The position numbers and the translations under genes are program-made. Source: a virus. From it: a stretch of DNA of 64,000 nucleotides. The notes below the pieces were generated by a model, which was not told where the DNA came from, searched no databases, and saw only the letters and a list, made by a program, of their open reading frames with translations. Shown here piece after piece: positions 9,183 to 19,400 of this stretch (positions are counted from its first letter, which is position 1; every line of letters begins with the position of its first letter). The stretch covers positions 1 through 64,000 of the IMG/VR virus record IMGVR_UViG_3300020608_000013; one strand, 5' to 3'.

Positions 9183-10166
9183 TTATTGAAATGGTAAGGT
9201 AAGCACATCCCCCACTTGTATTGTATTAATACTCTTTAAGCGATCAGCGTTTAATTCATAAATTTTCACTACGAAACGTTTATCACCGTAGAGTTTCATG
9301 CTCACTTTCTCTAGAGTGTCGCCTGCCTTTACAATATAAGTCTGGCGCGTACTCTCCCTATCAAGGGATATATCCTGTAATAGATGTCGACTATACCGCA
9401 TATACTCCCCACTTATCCTTACTAATTCCTCCCTATATTTATCATATATTACCCTATTTATCAACAACTTTCTAGATGTTTCTTGTTTCTTAAGAAGCGT
9501 TGTGAAAAATAATGGTTGGTCTGTAGCCTGACTACCCATATTAACGGGCGCATTTAACACTAGGTACATGACTGAAATTAAAGTTAGTGCTAGAATTAGT
9601 GTCACGTAAACAGTGTATATAGGACCTTGTTCGTAAAATAAAGGTACAGGTCCTTTATTCTTAAGACTCAAGCGGTAGTGTTTTAAATGGCCGTTGCGGT
9701 AACTATTATACCCTTTACCTGTAAAAGGGTAGTATAAATCGTCATAAACATCACTCATACCCCGATCGTTATAATAATGTTGTCTAGTCACTTTTCCTAA
9801 AAACTCATAGCTTCTCAAACCAACAAACGCTGATAATTTACCTTTGCTTAAATGTTGTACTAGTTCGGGGTTATTACAACAATCTTTATAAACCTTATTT
9901 TTCTCTAGCGTTTTTTTATGACGCATCTCACGTCGTTTATTTATAAGTTTCATCCGCTCTGCGCCAGTTGAACTCGCTATATCTTTATCTAACGAATCCA
10001 TAACAGATTCTGAAAGGGTTTTGCGGTAGTTATACCCTCTTCGCAATCGAGCGTCTTCTTTAACTAAATCAGGGTCTTCTTGACCTGTAACATAAACAAG
10101 CTCATCGTTGTAATCGCCAGCGCGACGGTGATGGTGTTTCATTGGGTTTTTTTTGTACGTATTCAT
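9183..10166 (-). CDS. LysM-domain membrane protein
   Basis: 327 aa. A basic, histidine-rich N-terminus is followed by a charged region, then one membrane segment at about 183-204, and a C-terminal LysM domain at about 276-327 (YIVKAGDTLEKVSMKLYGD ... IQVGDVLTLP). LysM domains of about 50 residues bind peptidoglycan or hold parts of contractile-tail baseplates together. The membrane segment argues for a protein acting in the infected cell's envelope, with LysM on the periplasmic side, rather than a simple tail protein. ATG at 10166 with GAGG upstream. It follows the RuvC-like gene with a 4-base gap. Confidence 0.75.
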   Translation of the reverse strand: MNTYKKNPMKHHHRRAGDYNDELVYVTGQEDPDLVKEDARLRRGYNYRKTLSESVMDSLDKDIASSTGAERMKLINKRREMRHKKTLEKNKVYKDCCNNPELVQHLSKGKLSAFVGLRSYEFLGKVTRQHYYNDRGMSDVYDDLYYPFTGKGYNSYRNGHLKHYRLSLKNKGPVPLFYEQGPIYTVYVTLILALTLISVMYLVLNAPVNMGSQATDQPLFFTTLLKKQETSRKLLINRVIYDKYREELVRISGEYMRYSRHLLQDISLDRESTRQTYIVKAGDTLEKVSMKLYGDKRFVVKIYELNADRLKSINTIQVGDVLTLPFQ

Positions 10167-10170
10167 GAGA

Positions 10171-10719
10171 CTAACCTCTATGGTATCTTTTAAAAGTATG
10201 TGTAAAGGCGATGGCTATAGCGTCTACCTCATCGTTGGTTTCTACATTCGATATGTCGACCAATTCAGACAACTGTCGATTAGCCAACATACCCTTCTTC
10301 ACTTTTTCCTTGGCGTTGCCTTCGTATTTATGAGTATTGAAAAACGATTTAATCGTGGTTGGGTAATACTTGTGTAGTACCATACGATCAAACCTACGAA
10401 AAAGCGCCGATTCTAAGAAGTTGACTTGCGCCATTAAAGGTGGGTAAGCGCTCTGATTACCCTGATTGCTAATATAAGGGTGTTCGGTAGCAACTTCATT
10501 AGGTTTTACGTGATGGATGATGCCTAGTAGAATCTCTGCATAAACAATACACTTTTGTAAATTAGGGTTGAGTGAACGATAGTCTTGTAACTCGCCGTTT
10601 GTTAATTTAATATTACCGTATTTAATGTTGGTAAATGTTTGTTTTGTTATGTCGTAATCAACGACACTATAACCCAGAGAATTAGTCCCTGGGTCTATAC
10701 CTACTGTACGTAAATTCAT
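10171..10719 (-). CDS. RuvC-like Holliday junction resolvase
   Basis: 182 aa, the normal length for RuvC. The N-terminal GIDPGTNSLGYSVVD holds the first catalytic aspartate (D9). The later EHPYIS region (a Glu in strand context) and the C-terminal NDEVDAIAIA motif supply the remaining acidic metal ligands of the RNase H fold. The enzyme cuts four-way junctions, which phages need to clear branched DNA before packaging. It is located between probable virion genes in an operon, a position common in large phages where the resolvase is made with late genes. The start at 10719 abuts the upstream stop. Confidence 0.85.
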   Translation of the reverse strand: MNLRTVGIDPGTNSLGYSVVDYDITKQTFTNIKYGNIKLTNGELQDYRSLNPNLQKCIVYAEILLGIIHHVKPNEVATEHPYISNQGNQSAYPPLMAQVNFLESALFRRFDRMVLHKYYPTTIKSFFNTHKYEGNAKEKVKKGMLANRQLSELVDISNVETNDEVDAIAIAFTHTFKRYHRG

Positions 10720-11586
10720 TTAATCGCTAGTGTAGTCGTAAATTGGATTATCTGCTGCGCTATCGACAGTGTATTTAAAACCACCGTTTAACGAAGGTAA
10801 GTGGTAAATACAGTTAGTGAAACTCATACTCTGCGCGTGGGCTATTTCTTGGTAACGTGACATTACGCCATTGATAGATTTTTGTGCAGTGAATTCAACA
10901 CCTGAACAAATTGCAACTTCACTAATAATGGAGTAAGTCTCGTCGCCGTAGAGCGTTATGATTGAGTTATTCAGCTCCTCAACCGTCTTAGCAGCTACAT
11001 CGGCTTCTTGTGTGTAGCGTGTAATATAAGCTTCGTTAATAGGGTAAACAGCTTCATTAAACACCGTCGCTTGATTATTAGTAACAGTGTCTTGTAATGT
11101 AGGTTCGTAAACCTCTAGACCGTCAAGACGATCCTTATCAGGCATACCTTTTAAGATGGTAGGCGGATGAACTTCATCAAGTAGCTTACACCAATAAAGT
11201 TCACACATAACGCCGTCAATCTCTTGCTCTGTACGTAGACGTAAGGTTGACCGTTCTTCAGAAGTCAATGGTTGGTCAAGAGGGCGAATGACAAACGGTA
11301 CCGCTCGGTTGAGTATTGGTTGGTTACGTTTAAACTCTACAGGCATGTTACGTTGTAAATCGTTACTACCTAGTGTAATTTTATGACCTCCAATACCTAC
11401 CATATAGTAAGTACTAGCAGGGTATTTTGTAGTCTCAAAGTCTTCTGGGATCGGGATTGAAAGTTTCTCATTCAGCGTGGAGTGTAGATGAGGTATAAAG
11501 GGTTTTCCTGAATCGATAATAGCGTGTAAGTAATCATTCCATATTGTGTTAGTAACGTCACTCAGTAGTGTTGCAGAATTAGACAT
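10720..11586 (-). CDS. Probable virion structural protein, 288 aa
   Basis: No recognisable motif. The sequence is of mixed alpha/beta character without membrane segments or coiled coils. ATG at 11586 with AAAGG upstream; the gene abuts the resolvase and follows the 748-aa gene with a 3-base gap. Translational coupling with both is likely. Its location beside the portal suggests a head, neck or tail-completion protein, but that is inference from context only. Confidence 0.7.
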   Translation of the reverse strand: MSNSATLLSDVTNTIWNDYLHAIIDSGKPFIPHLHSTLNEKLSIPIPEDFETTKYPASTYYMVGIGGHKITLGSNDLQRNMPVEFKRNQPILNRAVPFVIRPLDQPLTSEERSTLRLRTEQEIDGVMCELYWCKLLDEVHPPTILKGMPDKDRLDGLEVYEPTLQDTVTNNQATVFNEAVYPINEAYITRYTQEADVAAKTVEELNNSIITLYGDETYSIISEVAICSGVEFTAQKSINGVMSRYQEIAHAQSMSFTNCIYHLPSLNGGFKYTVDSAADNPIYDYTSD

Positions 11587-11589
11587 GTT

Positions 11590-13836
11590 TTAACCTTTGT
11601 TTGTTTTTAGGTGCTTGAATAAATCGAGTGTATTAATCTTTAAGAGATTTGGTAGACTATGTTTACCAAGTCGTGATCGATAGTCTTTTGTATTATATAC
11701 ATCAGATAAGCGTACATTAGTAGGGAGTCCCATAAACCGATTGGGTGAGAATTGTTTCCGGGCCACTTCTATCCGTCTTATCATATAATGTTTTGTTTCA
11801 ATAGCTTCTATTCGACGAGCGTTAGCGGGTCGCATTATATGATGTTTTACCTCGGTAGGCGTGAACATCGGTTTCGCGACAGGTATCGTGCGTTTCATTG
11901 GTATTTCGGCACTACCGCGACTACGTAGTCTACCATAAAGCCAAGTATTAGTCGAACGATGGTCGCCGCTACCTTCATGAAGAAAACGGTCTTTATGCAA
12001 ATCTCTTAATTGTATATTAGTTACATTTTCTTTTAAAATATGTATCGTATAGCTCGTCAGTTCGTTAAGCATATCGACTAACGCTTTACGACGCTCGTAG
12101 ACTGTTGTCGTGGCAGAATAGTCGTTAAGGATACTATCGTATATAGATAGTAAGAGTGACTCATACTGCTCTTTAGAATATTCCCCAATAGCGATACCGC
12201 GACTCACCAACCACTCACCATATTCAAAATAATTAGGGGGTTTAATTACTACATTTCGGTAACGGTTAGTGTATAAATGATTCGACCAAAAATGTCTCAA
12301 AGTATTGGTTTCGTTGCGAACATAAACCCCAATGTCGTTTATATCTTCATGTATTTTTATAATAGTGTGTTTAAACTCATGAAGGGTTGCGTAACTATCC
12401 TTCAACTCAGTTCGGTTCTCTATATAATTAATAGCTGTTTGTGACAACCATTTTTCATAAGGGATATTGAATTCAAGCGCATTCCTTATTTTTGACAATT
12501 TGTGATTAGGTAAGTATTCCAAGGTAACACCCATTGTCTTCATACTGACATAGGTAAAAAGATAAAATAAGTCATGGGCGGGCAAGCGGTGCGTCTTGTT
12601 ACTCACTTTATCAGTAAAAATAATAGGCGTGGTTATCCTTTGTTTACTCCCTAAGTACATAAAGTAATCTAAATAGATACGGTTAAAAGAATAGGAAGTG
12701 AATGGTTCGTTAGAGCGCAATACGGTTTCGTAAGTTTTTATATCATTAGATGATAACATACCTAACTGGACATTACCCTCTGTAACAACTTTATCAATTA
12801 AGGGGTTGTGTGGTGCTAGCGAGTCTTGTTTCTCCAAACATTCCAAGATCGTCATGTTTTTATTATCATGCACCTCTTTTACCAAATCAAAAACACGCCG
12901 ATCTACCTTTAATAATGTCGCGTGAGTCTCATCTTGTTGGAATGATCGTAAGTAATTTTGGTAAACAGGTATGTTTGATTCGAGTAATAAAACACGCACA
13001 AGCGTTTTAAAAACAGCATAATGACCGAAATGTCGTTGAATGTAATCGATGTTTCTATAGAAAAACATTCTCTGTTTATGGGTAAGAAAACGATAGTAAC
13101 GATCTAAATACTGATGACTTGCTAAATGTTGCCTTACGTGGAAACTATGCACCTCTTGAGTCTTAATACGCTCTATTCTCAAATTTATTATTTTAGGTAC
13201 AAGGTGTGAAATTACTAAACCGTATTGGACAGTAGAATAAAATTTTTCTATTAGTTGGTAAGCCTCAATGTGGAAACGTTGTATATAATTATATAACCAA
13301 GTTTGTAATTCCGACATTAACGTTATTTCATTAAACTCTACTAATGTTTTATCGTAATTAATTATTTCCCATTCAACAGCATCGATAGCTTTTTGTTTAT
13401 CAATAGGATTTATTACGTTAATAATATAAAGTATTTGGTCTGGGTATGTATCTAAAAGTTCATTAAAAAGTCTATTACCGTAACGTAACGCCTCTTTCGT
13501 TCTAGGGTGCTCGTCAATCGTTTCTTTTTCTAGAATGTAATCACTATACGTGTCTAGCGAAAGCAATTTTATAGGTACGTCTAACGGATGATACTCGCCC
13601 GCAACATGACAATACCACCGCCATGTATGTGGTTTCTGTTCATCCACTGCGTATGCGCCGTAACGATAACGTATCGATTCATTCATTTGTTGTATGATTT
13701 CGGTAGATTTAATAGTCATTGTTGTAACGAGACTATGAATTGATCGCATATACTCATCGTAAACCACATTAGGTTCAGGAGATTCGTATCTATGTTGTGT
13801 AGGTAGGCGACCTAGTGTATTAACTAAAGTAAGCAT
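11590..13836 (-). CDS. Large probable virion protein, 748 aa
   Basis: I do not recognise the family. The protein is long, rich in Tyr, His, Arg and Ile, with helical segments and a basic C-terminal 120 residues containing repeated H-Y/H-M-I/M-R elements (ETKHYMIRRIE, KHHIMRPANARRIE). No enzymatic motif is seen. It starts 16 bases from the divergent portal gene and leads the five-gene operon that includes the resolvase and the LysM protein. A head-tail connector or tail role is possible. Confidence 0.75.
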   Translation of the reverse strand: MLTLVNTLGRLPTQHRYESPEPNVVYDEYMRSIHSLVTTMTIKSTEIIQQMNESIRYRYGAYAVDEQKPHTWRWYCHVAGEYHPLDVPIKLLSLDTYSDYILEKETIDEHPRTKEALRYGNRLFNELLDTYPDQILYIINVINPIDKQKAIDAVEWEIINYDKTLVEFNEITLMSELQTWLYNYIQRFHIEAYQLIEKFYSTVQYGLVISHLVPKIINLRIERIKTQEVHSFHVRQHLASHQYLDRYYRFLTHKQRMFFYRNIDYIQRHFGHYAVFKTLVRVLLLESNIPVYQNYLRSFQQDETHATLLKVDRRVFDLVKEVHDNKNMTILECLEKQDSLAPHNPLIDKVVTEGNVQLGMLSSNDIKTYETVLRSNEPFTSYSFNRIYLDYFMYLGSKQRITTPIIFTDKVSNKTHRLPAHDLFYLFTYVSMKTMGVTLEYLPNHKLSKIRNALEFNIPYEKWLSQTAINYIENRTELKDSYATLHEFKHTIIKIHEDINDIGVYVRNETNTLRHFWSNHLYTNRYRNVVIKPPNYFEYGEWLVSRGIAIGEYSKEQYESLLLSIYDSILNDYSATTTVYERRKALVDMLNELTSYTIHILKENVTNIQLRDLHKDRFLHEGSGDHRSTNTWLYGRLRSRGSAEIPMKRTIPVAKPMFTPTEVKHHIMRPANARRIEAIETKHYMIRRIEVARKQFSPNRFMGLPTNVRLSDVYNTKDYRSRLGKHSLPNLLKINTLDLFKHLKTNKG

Positions 13837-13852
13837 ATAAAAAGGTACTCTA

Positions 13853-16405
13853 ATGGTTAAAAAAATATCAGTGAAGGACTACATCGAGAAAGCACCTATT
13901 TCTGCCGCTATACAGTCAAAATTGATAACTGATAAAAAGCGACAGCATCATGGTTGGTTAGATGAGAGTAACCTCAATCTCGCTCAAATAGACAAAATTG
14001 TAAACACACTCATACAAAAGGAACAAGATGTTGAAAACATCTTGAAATTGTTCCCTGATACAGAACTAGGTATATCTATCCTCGTTAGTTCAATCATTAG
14101 TCCTAAAGACATGGTTAGTAACGAAATCACTTATGTTGCAAAGAAGAGTAATTTCCCATCTGACATGCAAGCATCACTTTTAGAAGCTATGAAAGAAGAG
14201 CTAGAAGAGGTGTATAAAATAGAAGAGAATTTGCCTGATTTAATTCGCGATGTGCTTTTTTATAAAGGTAGTTACGTTCAATTAATCATTCCAGAGAACG
14301 TTTTGGATAGTATTATTAACGACAAAATCAAAGACGTAAGTAAATCGCGTGCCGTACTTAATGAGGTTTTATGGGGTGTGGGTAGTGTAGAGAGTAGTAA
14401 CGTTTGTTATAAAAACATCGCTTTCTTGAAGGGAAAGGAGTCTGAGAAGGACACGAGCCTACGGGAAGTATTAAAGGTTGATATTAGTGACAATTTCTGG
14501 GCTATCAAAACAGGTGATGTTAATGATAAGATTAACACAAACGCGCAATCGGCGAGTTTAGAAGCTGTTTACCGTACTGATGGTTATCGGAGAGACAAGT
14601 ATGATAACCTATACAAAAACCTTGAGACAACTAATGAGAAAATGTTGTTCATCGATGATTACCGCTCGGATCGTGCAAGTATTGGTCGACCTTTCAGAAA
14701 AACCCTACCATCTACAGCAGTCATCCCTATCTATAGCCCAGATAGCCCTGATAAACACCATTATTATTACATTGTGGTTGATCAGGATGGGTACCCAGTA
14801 ACACCTTATAGTAATACACGAGGCAGTGAACTTGTTAATGTTCGTAACGATTACAGTACAAACTTAATGAGTCAACTTACCAACGAAGTAAAGAGTCAAT
14901 TAGGTGGCAATTGTGATGAACCCACAATAGATCAAATGGGTGCGATTTACTCCAGACTAGTCGAAGAGCAAGTGATTAAGAACTTATCGCATGTTGGTAG
15001 GGGTCTCAAAGCAGACTTAACCAATGAACTATATGACATCATGTTCGCAAGAGCATTAGCTAATCGCTACACGAGGTTAATTTGTGTACCTGCTGAATTT
15101 ATATCCTATACGGCTGTGAAATATCACCCAAATGGTGTGGGTAAAACATTGTTCGATAATTTAAAAATACTATCCATCTTACGTGCCGTATCCTTGTTTA
15201 CAAAATTATTCGCCATGATGAAGAATGCGACAACACAGACTAAAGTAAACATGAAGTTGGACGCGAACGATCCTAACGTCACTCAAACGATTGAGGATAC
15301 GCAACATGAAGTAATGAAAGCGCTGAGTAAGAACTTTCGATTAGACAGTACAGACCCAAATGATATTGTCCATGCAATCCGCACCTCTGGCGTAAGCTTC
15401 TCATTTGAAGGTCATCCTAAGATACCTGACACACAGCTTGATTTTGAGAACACGACGACTAATATGGCTATACCTGACATGGACTTTGATCAACATCTAG
15501 CCGATAAGACTATACAATCAATGTGGTTGACACCCGAGATCGTTGAACAAGGGCTTCGTGGCGATAGCCAGTTAGCAACATCAATCACTTTTAAGAATCT
15601 TAATTTAGCCAAACGCGTACTACAAGTACAGAAACCCATCATGCGAGAGCGTACAAATTACGCAAGATTAGTTTGTAAGCATGATCACATATTGAGAAAT
15701 AGGTTAAAAAAAATAATCTATAATAATCGTGAGACCCTGAAGGGTCTCACAAATAAAGACTTTCATGGTCTTTTAGATAAAAATGATCCTGGTCTCTATG
15801 CCCGTTTATTAGATGACTTTATAGAAACCGTTGAGTTGCAGTTACCTAAACCCGATACCACTACATTGGAAGGGACGAAAGAGAGCTTCTCCTTGTATAG
15901 AGATGCTGTCGAAGATGCGTTAAATGAATTCCTTTCTGAAGATATTGTGAGTGAAGGTCTCATGGAAGAGCTTGGGATGGATGTAAATATCATCAAAGCA
16001 AATTGGAAAAGTGTTTTACTTCGTGATTGGATGAGCGATCATAACTACTTACCAGAAGTAAGTACGTTAGTTAGCCCATACACTGATAAGGGTTCTAGTA
16101 ATACGCTACTCGATGCGTTTAAACCTCACTTATTAAATATTGTAAGAACGACAAATAGTTTTAGTCGTTTCATCGCTGAAATGAATAAAGATACAGGTAT
16201 AGAATCTACTGATGAAACACCTGCTGATTCTGATGACGATGCGCCAGATAGTACTGAAAATGACGATGGTGTAGATACGACAGAGGGTACTGATGGCAAC
16301 GACACTGAGACATCTCAACAAGAGGAAGAGAATGTAGATGATGAAAACACCAAGGTCGATAATGACGACCCTGATGATTTCGATAACTTCACGCTAGACA
16401 TTTAA
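13853..16405 (+). CDS. Portal protein (phiKZ gp129-like)
   Basis: 850 aa, close to the length of the phiKZ portal (about 870). The portal is the dodecameric ring at one capsid vertex through which DNA is packaged and the tail attaches. Support: the N-terminal helical region followed by a mixed wing/stem (DMVSNEITYVAKK, LIRDVLFYKGSYVQLIIPE), an internal segment about 400-470 with VPAEFISYTAVKYHPNGVG and helix-rich text, and LTPEIVEQGLRGDSQLATS with a following helix as in large myovirus portals. The last 70 residues or so form a very acidic D/E/T/N-rich tail. It is a single-gene unit flanked by minus-strand genes and ended by a strong hairpin. Assignment is by pattern, not search. Confidence 0.7.
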   Translation: MVKKISVKDYIEKAPISAAIQSKLITDKKRQHHGWLDESNLNLAQIDKIVNTLIQKEQDVENILKLFPDTELGISILVSSIISPKDMVSNEITYVAKKSNFPSDMQASLLEAMKEELEEVYKIEENLPDLIRDVLFYKGSYVQLIIPENVLDSIINDKIKDVSKSRAVLNEVLWGVGSVESSNVCYKNIAFLKGKESEKDTSLREVLKVDISDNFWAIKTGDVNDKINTNAQSASLEAVYRTDGYRRDKYDNLYKNLETTNEKMLFIDDYRSDRASIGRPFRKTLPSTAVIPIYSPDSPDKHHYYYIVVDQDGYPVTPYSNTRGSELVNVRNDYSTNLMSQLTNEVKSQLGGNCDEPTIDQMGAIYSRLVEEQVIKNLSHVGRGLKADLTNELYDIMFARALANRYTRLICVPAEFISYTAVKYHPNGVGKTLFDNLKILSILRAVSLFTKLFAMMKNATTQTKVNMKLDANDPNVTQTIEDTQHEVMKALSKNFRLDSTDPNDIVHAIRTSGVSFSFEGHPKIPDTQLDFENTTTNMAIPDMDFDQHLADKTIQSMWLTPEIVEQGLRGDSQLATSITFKNLNLAKRVLQVQKPIMRERTNYARLVCKHDHILRNRLKKIIYNNRETLKGLTNKDFHGLLDKNDPGLYARLLDDFIETVELQLPKPDTTTLEGTKESFSLYRDAVEDALNEFLSEDIVSEGLMEELGMDVNIIKANWKSVLLRDWMSDHNYLPEVSTLVSPYTDKGSSNTLLDAFKPHLLNIVRTTNSFSRFIAEMNKDTGIESTDETPADSDDDAPDSTENDDGVDTTEGTDGNDTETSQQEEENVDDENTKVDNDDPDDFDNFTLDI
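15729..15750. repeat. 10-bp inverted repeat inside the portal gene
   Basis: GTGAGACCCT and AGGGTCTCAC (15729-15738 and 15741-15750) are exact reverse complements with 2 bases between them. It lies within coding sequence for the C-terminal third of the portal. No T-tract follows. It may form an mRNA hairpin; no function can be claimed. Confidence 0.45.
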
Positions 16406-16420
16406 ATTAAATAGACTGTG

Positions 16421-16454
16421 GTGATCTAACAGGTGCGTCCACCTGTTAGATCAC
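16421..16454. terminator. Perfect 15-bp hairpin between convergent portal and 2102-aa gene
   Basis: Arms 16421-16435 and 16440-16454 are exact complements with a CGTC loop. It is placed 16 bases after the portal stop and 19 bases before the stop of the minus-strand giant gene, so it can end both transcripts. There is no T-tract on either side, so a simple rho-independent mechanism is not certain. Confidence 0.75.
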
Positions 16455-16472
16455 TATTTAGCCCGTCTAATA

Positions 16473-19400
16473 TTAAGTGCGCCAGAAATCATTGTTTAAA
16501 CGAATAGCGAACGTGTCTTCATTACCTAAGATAGGTTGAATTTGGTACGCGTTATTCTCATCATCTACGATGACATAAGCATGATAGCTTTTACGGTATA
16601 GAGAGGCATGGTCAATCATAACCTTAGCTAGTCGAGCAGTTGTATCACCTGCACCATTTACTTGAATGTACTTGTAGTCTGGCAAACCTCCCAAATCCAC
16701 GCCAATATCGCTAGTTACTGATAATGCGTAGGGTATTGTGGTTGCCACATGATCTACATGTTGACACTCAGTGAAATGTGCGGGTAATGGTTCGTTTGCT
16801 TGACTAACGTCTGATTCGATATAAGTCTCATCAGCAATTTCCTCACCCTCATTGCTTAATTTAATTGCTTTATTTACCTCTTGACTAATGCGTAAATCAT
16901 CTTCCGCTAGGAAATCGAGATCGCCCAACTCATCGTCTTCACTATACTGTACGACTGTACTAGACTTCTCTGGTGTAATGACATCACTGTCTTCTTCATC
17001 AGATTCATCGATCAACTCTTTGTTGGTGACATACTGTACGGTAACGCCTGTCGCCTTATAGATTTCATCTGGTGTGGCGAACCCCTCGTCGTTAGGGATA
17101 AAAGTAGTATTTAATTGCTCGATATAAGTATCATAGGCGATTAAATACTTTCCGATCATGTTGTCGCAGATAATTTTTCTTAGTAAATTAATGCACTCTT
17201 TCTCGAGTAATTTCAATTTACTAGGTTTAATATCAATCTCGAAAATTTCACGTAGTTGCACGATCATATCTTTCTCAAGACGTAATACTAAACGTTTCAA
17301 GAACTTCGGTAGTTTACCTTCTTCATGAAGCGCACGTAGTTTATCAAGTTTACCTGATAAAGTCATACCCTCTAGTTCAGTAACAAGCCCTTCGTGTTCT
17401 GCTTGACCGAAATGTTTCTCGGAAGTAGTACCTACAACAATACGAGCAGGTAATTCAACCCACTCACGTTCCATACGCGCCGAAGTAACTAAAGATGCAA
17501 AGTTACCCGCATCGATAGTTGGTAGACCCGTACTATTCGTGAGTTCCTCTGCAATTACTTCCCGTAACACCTCCTCATTTTCAATAGGGGCTGTTTTAGC
17601 AGCCACCAGTTCTTTCTCAATAGGTTTTAGTTTAGCACTTGCTCCACCAGGGAGTGAAGCACCTAACACTTCTGGATCAGTTTCTTCAGCACGATCGATC
17701 GTATCCACAGTAGGCTGTGCGCTAATTTTTTGCTCGATTGCCTTGGCAACGCTAGTTTCAATTAGGTCGGTAAGGTTTACCTCACTGAAGTTCTTGATCA
17801 ACCCTCTTAACGCTTTCACTTCCTCAGCACCTAAACGCGTTGTCGATGGTGTGTCGTCTACAACAACATTGGCTTTCGACGCTGTTGTATCTACAGTATT
17901 AGAAACTGGTTCTGACTCAACCGCCGCTACAGATTTACGTTTACCATGCTCTTTAAGATTATTTGCAATCTCCTTACTAATAGTGTCGTCAGTAGGTTTA
18001 AAACTCTTTCTAGGTCCTTTAGGTTTTTCATCACGTAAAGGCGGTAGAATCGCTTTACTGCGACGACTACGTGAAAGATGCCCGTCTAGTACACGTAGAC
18101 GCTCATCATAAGCTTCAATAGGATACTTTAACTGATGGTACAGCATCGTACAAATAACAGAAAAAGGGACGTTTTCTTTCTTACTATTAATATACTCTAG
18201 GAACATCTCCATCACAACTTCAGCATCTACACCTTCAATCGTGTGATATTGATAACCATCTTCACCCATAACCACAGTAGGTTTTTCCTTTACAGTGTTC
18301 GTTTGTTCGACCACTGGGTCAGGTTCTGCTATAGTAGGCTCAGATTGGTCTAGCGTGGGGAGGATTCCATGACTGGGTATATCGCTATCAAAACCACTCA
18401 CATACGCACTATCCTCAACCTTTGGTCGATCATGTCGTACTGTTTTAAACGGATTGAGTGTATCTAACTGCTCTTGCGTTGGACATAGATGCGGGTTATC
18501 CTTATCAAGCGTTATGCTAAAGTAATAGTCAGAATACGCATTAAGAAACTCTGACAAGTGAGGGTTATCAATAGCGAACTTCTCTGCGGTAGATATGACC
18601 ATATCGAGGTGTCCGCAATGCGCTTCACTGTAATTGTCCGCCTTAGCTTTATTGATAATGTTATTAATTTCCTGTATAAGGTAATCGTCGGTTAAAGGTG
18701 GCTTGACTCCACGTTCCGCTGTACCTTCTTTACTAGGCGTTTTACGATCATCTTGCACATTAGAAAAACCATTACGCGCTGCCCATTCCGCCTTACTCTG
18801 TAGTTGTTGTTCGATGGTATCTACTTGTGTAAACTCATCTGGCAATAATGTCGCACTAGACGCTTCCTTCTTTACAGGTGTGCTGGTATCGTCAGTAACT
18901 TCATCTGCGTAACGTATAGAGCTTGGGTCGGCATACTGTTCAGTCACATCATATTTACTACCCGTTAGAATCTCACCTCGACCATTGTCGAACTTACCTA
19001 GTGTACGCTCTGCGGGTGTCACACCTGCGTACCGCACAGCCTCCCGATCGTTCAAAACGGCCTCATGACCTTGTGCTGTCTTTACGCGTAATCTAGGCAC
19101 ATCCTCGAAAGGGTCGGGTGTTTCTGCGTGTTCAAGCATCATGCTTGTTAACTCGCGTTGCTCCTCCGACATAGGACGTTCTTTAATAATAGGTCCTTCG
19201 GCCACAGAAGGTGTTGGGTCTAGATGTATAGTGTACCCAGGGATAGGGGCGGGTTGGTGTTCGACAAACGATTTAGGGATTGTGAAGCTAAACTGCTTAC
19301 CACACTTTTTAAGCGTATCGATAGATGCATCCACCCAAATGTGGTGAAGTGATCTTAAAGTTTCTTGATCCTCAGCGCCGATACGAAGTCGTTGTATACG

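Noticed and set aside
17539-18111. 190-codon open frame on the plus strand
   Set aside because: It lies antisense inside the 2102-aa gene's low-complexity region, is Ser/Ala/Leu-biased, has no ribosome site and no context of its own.
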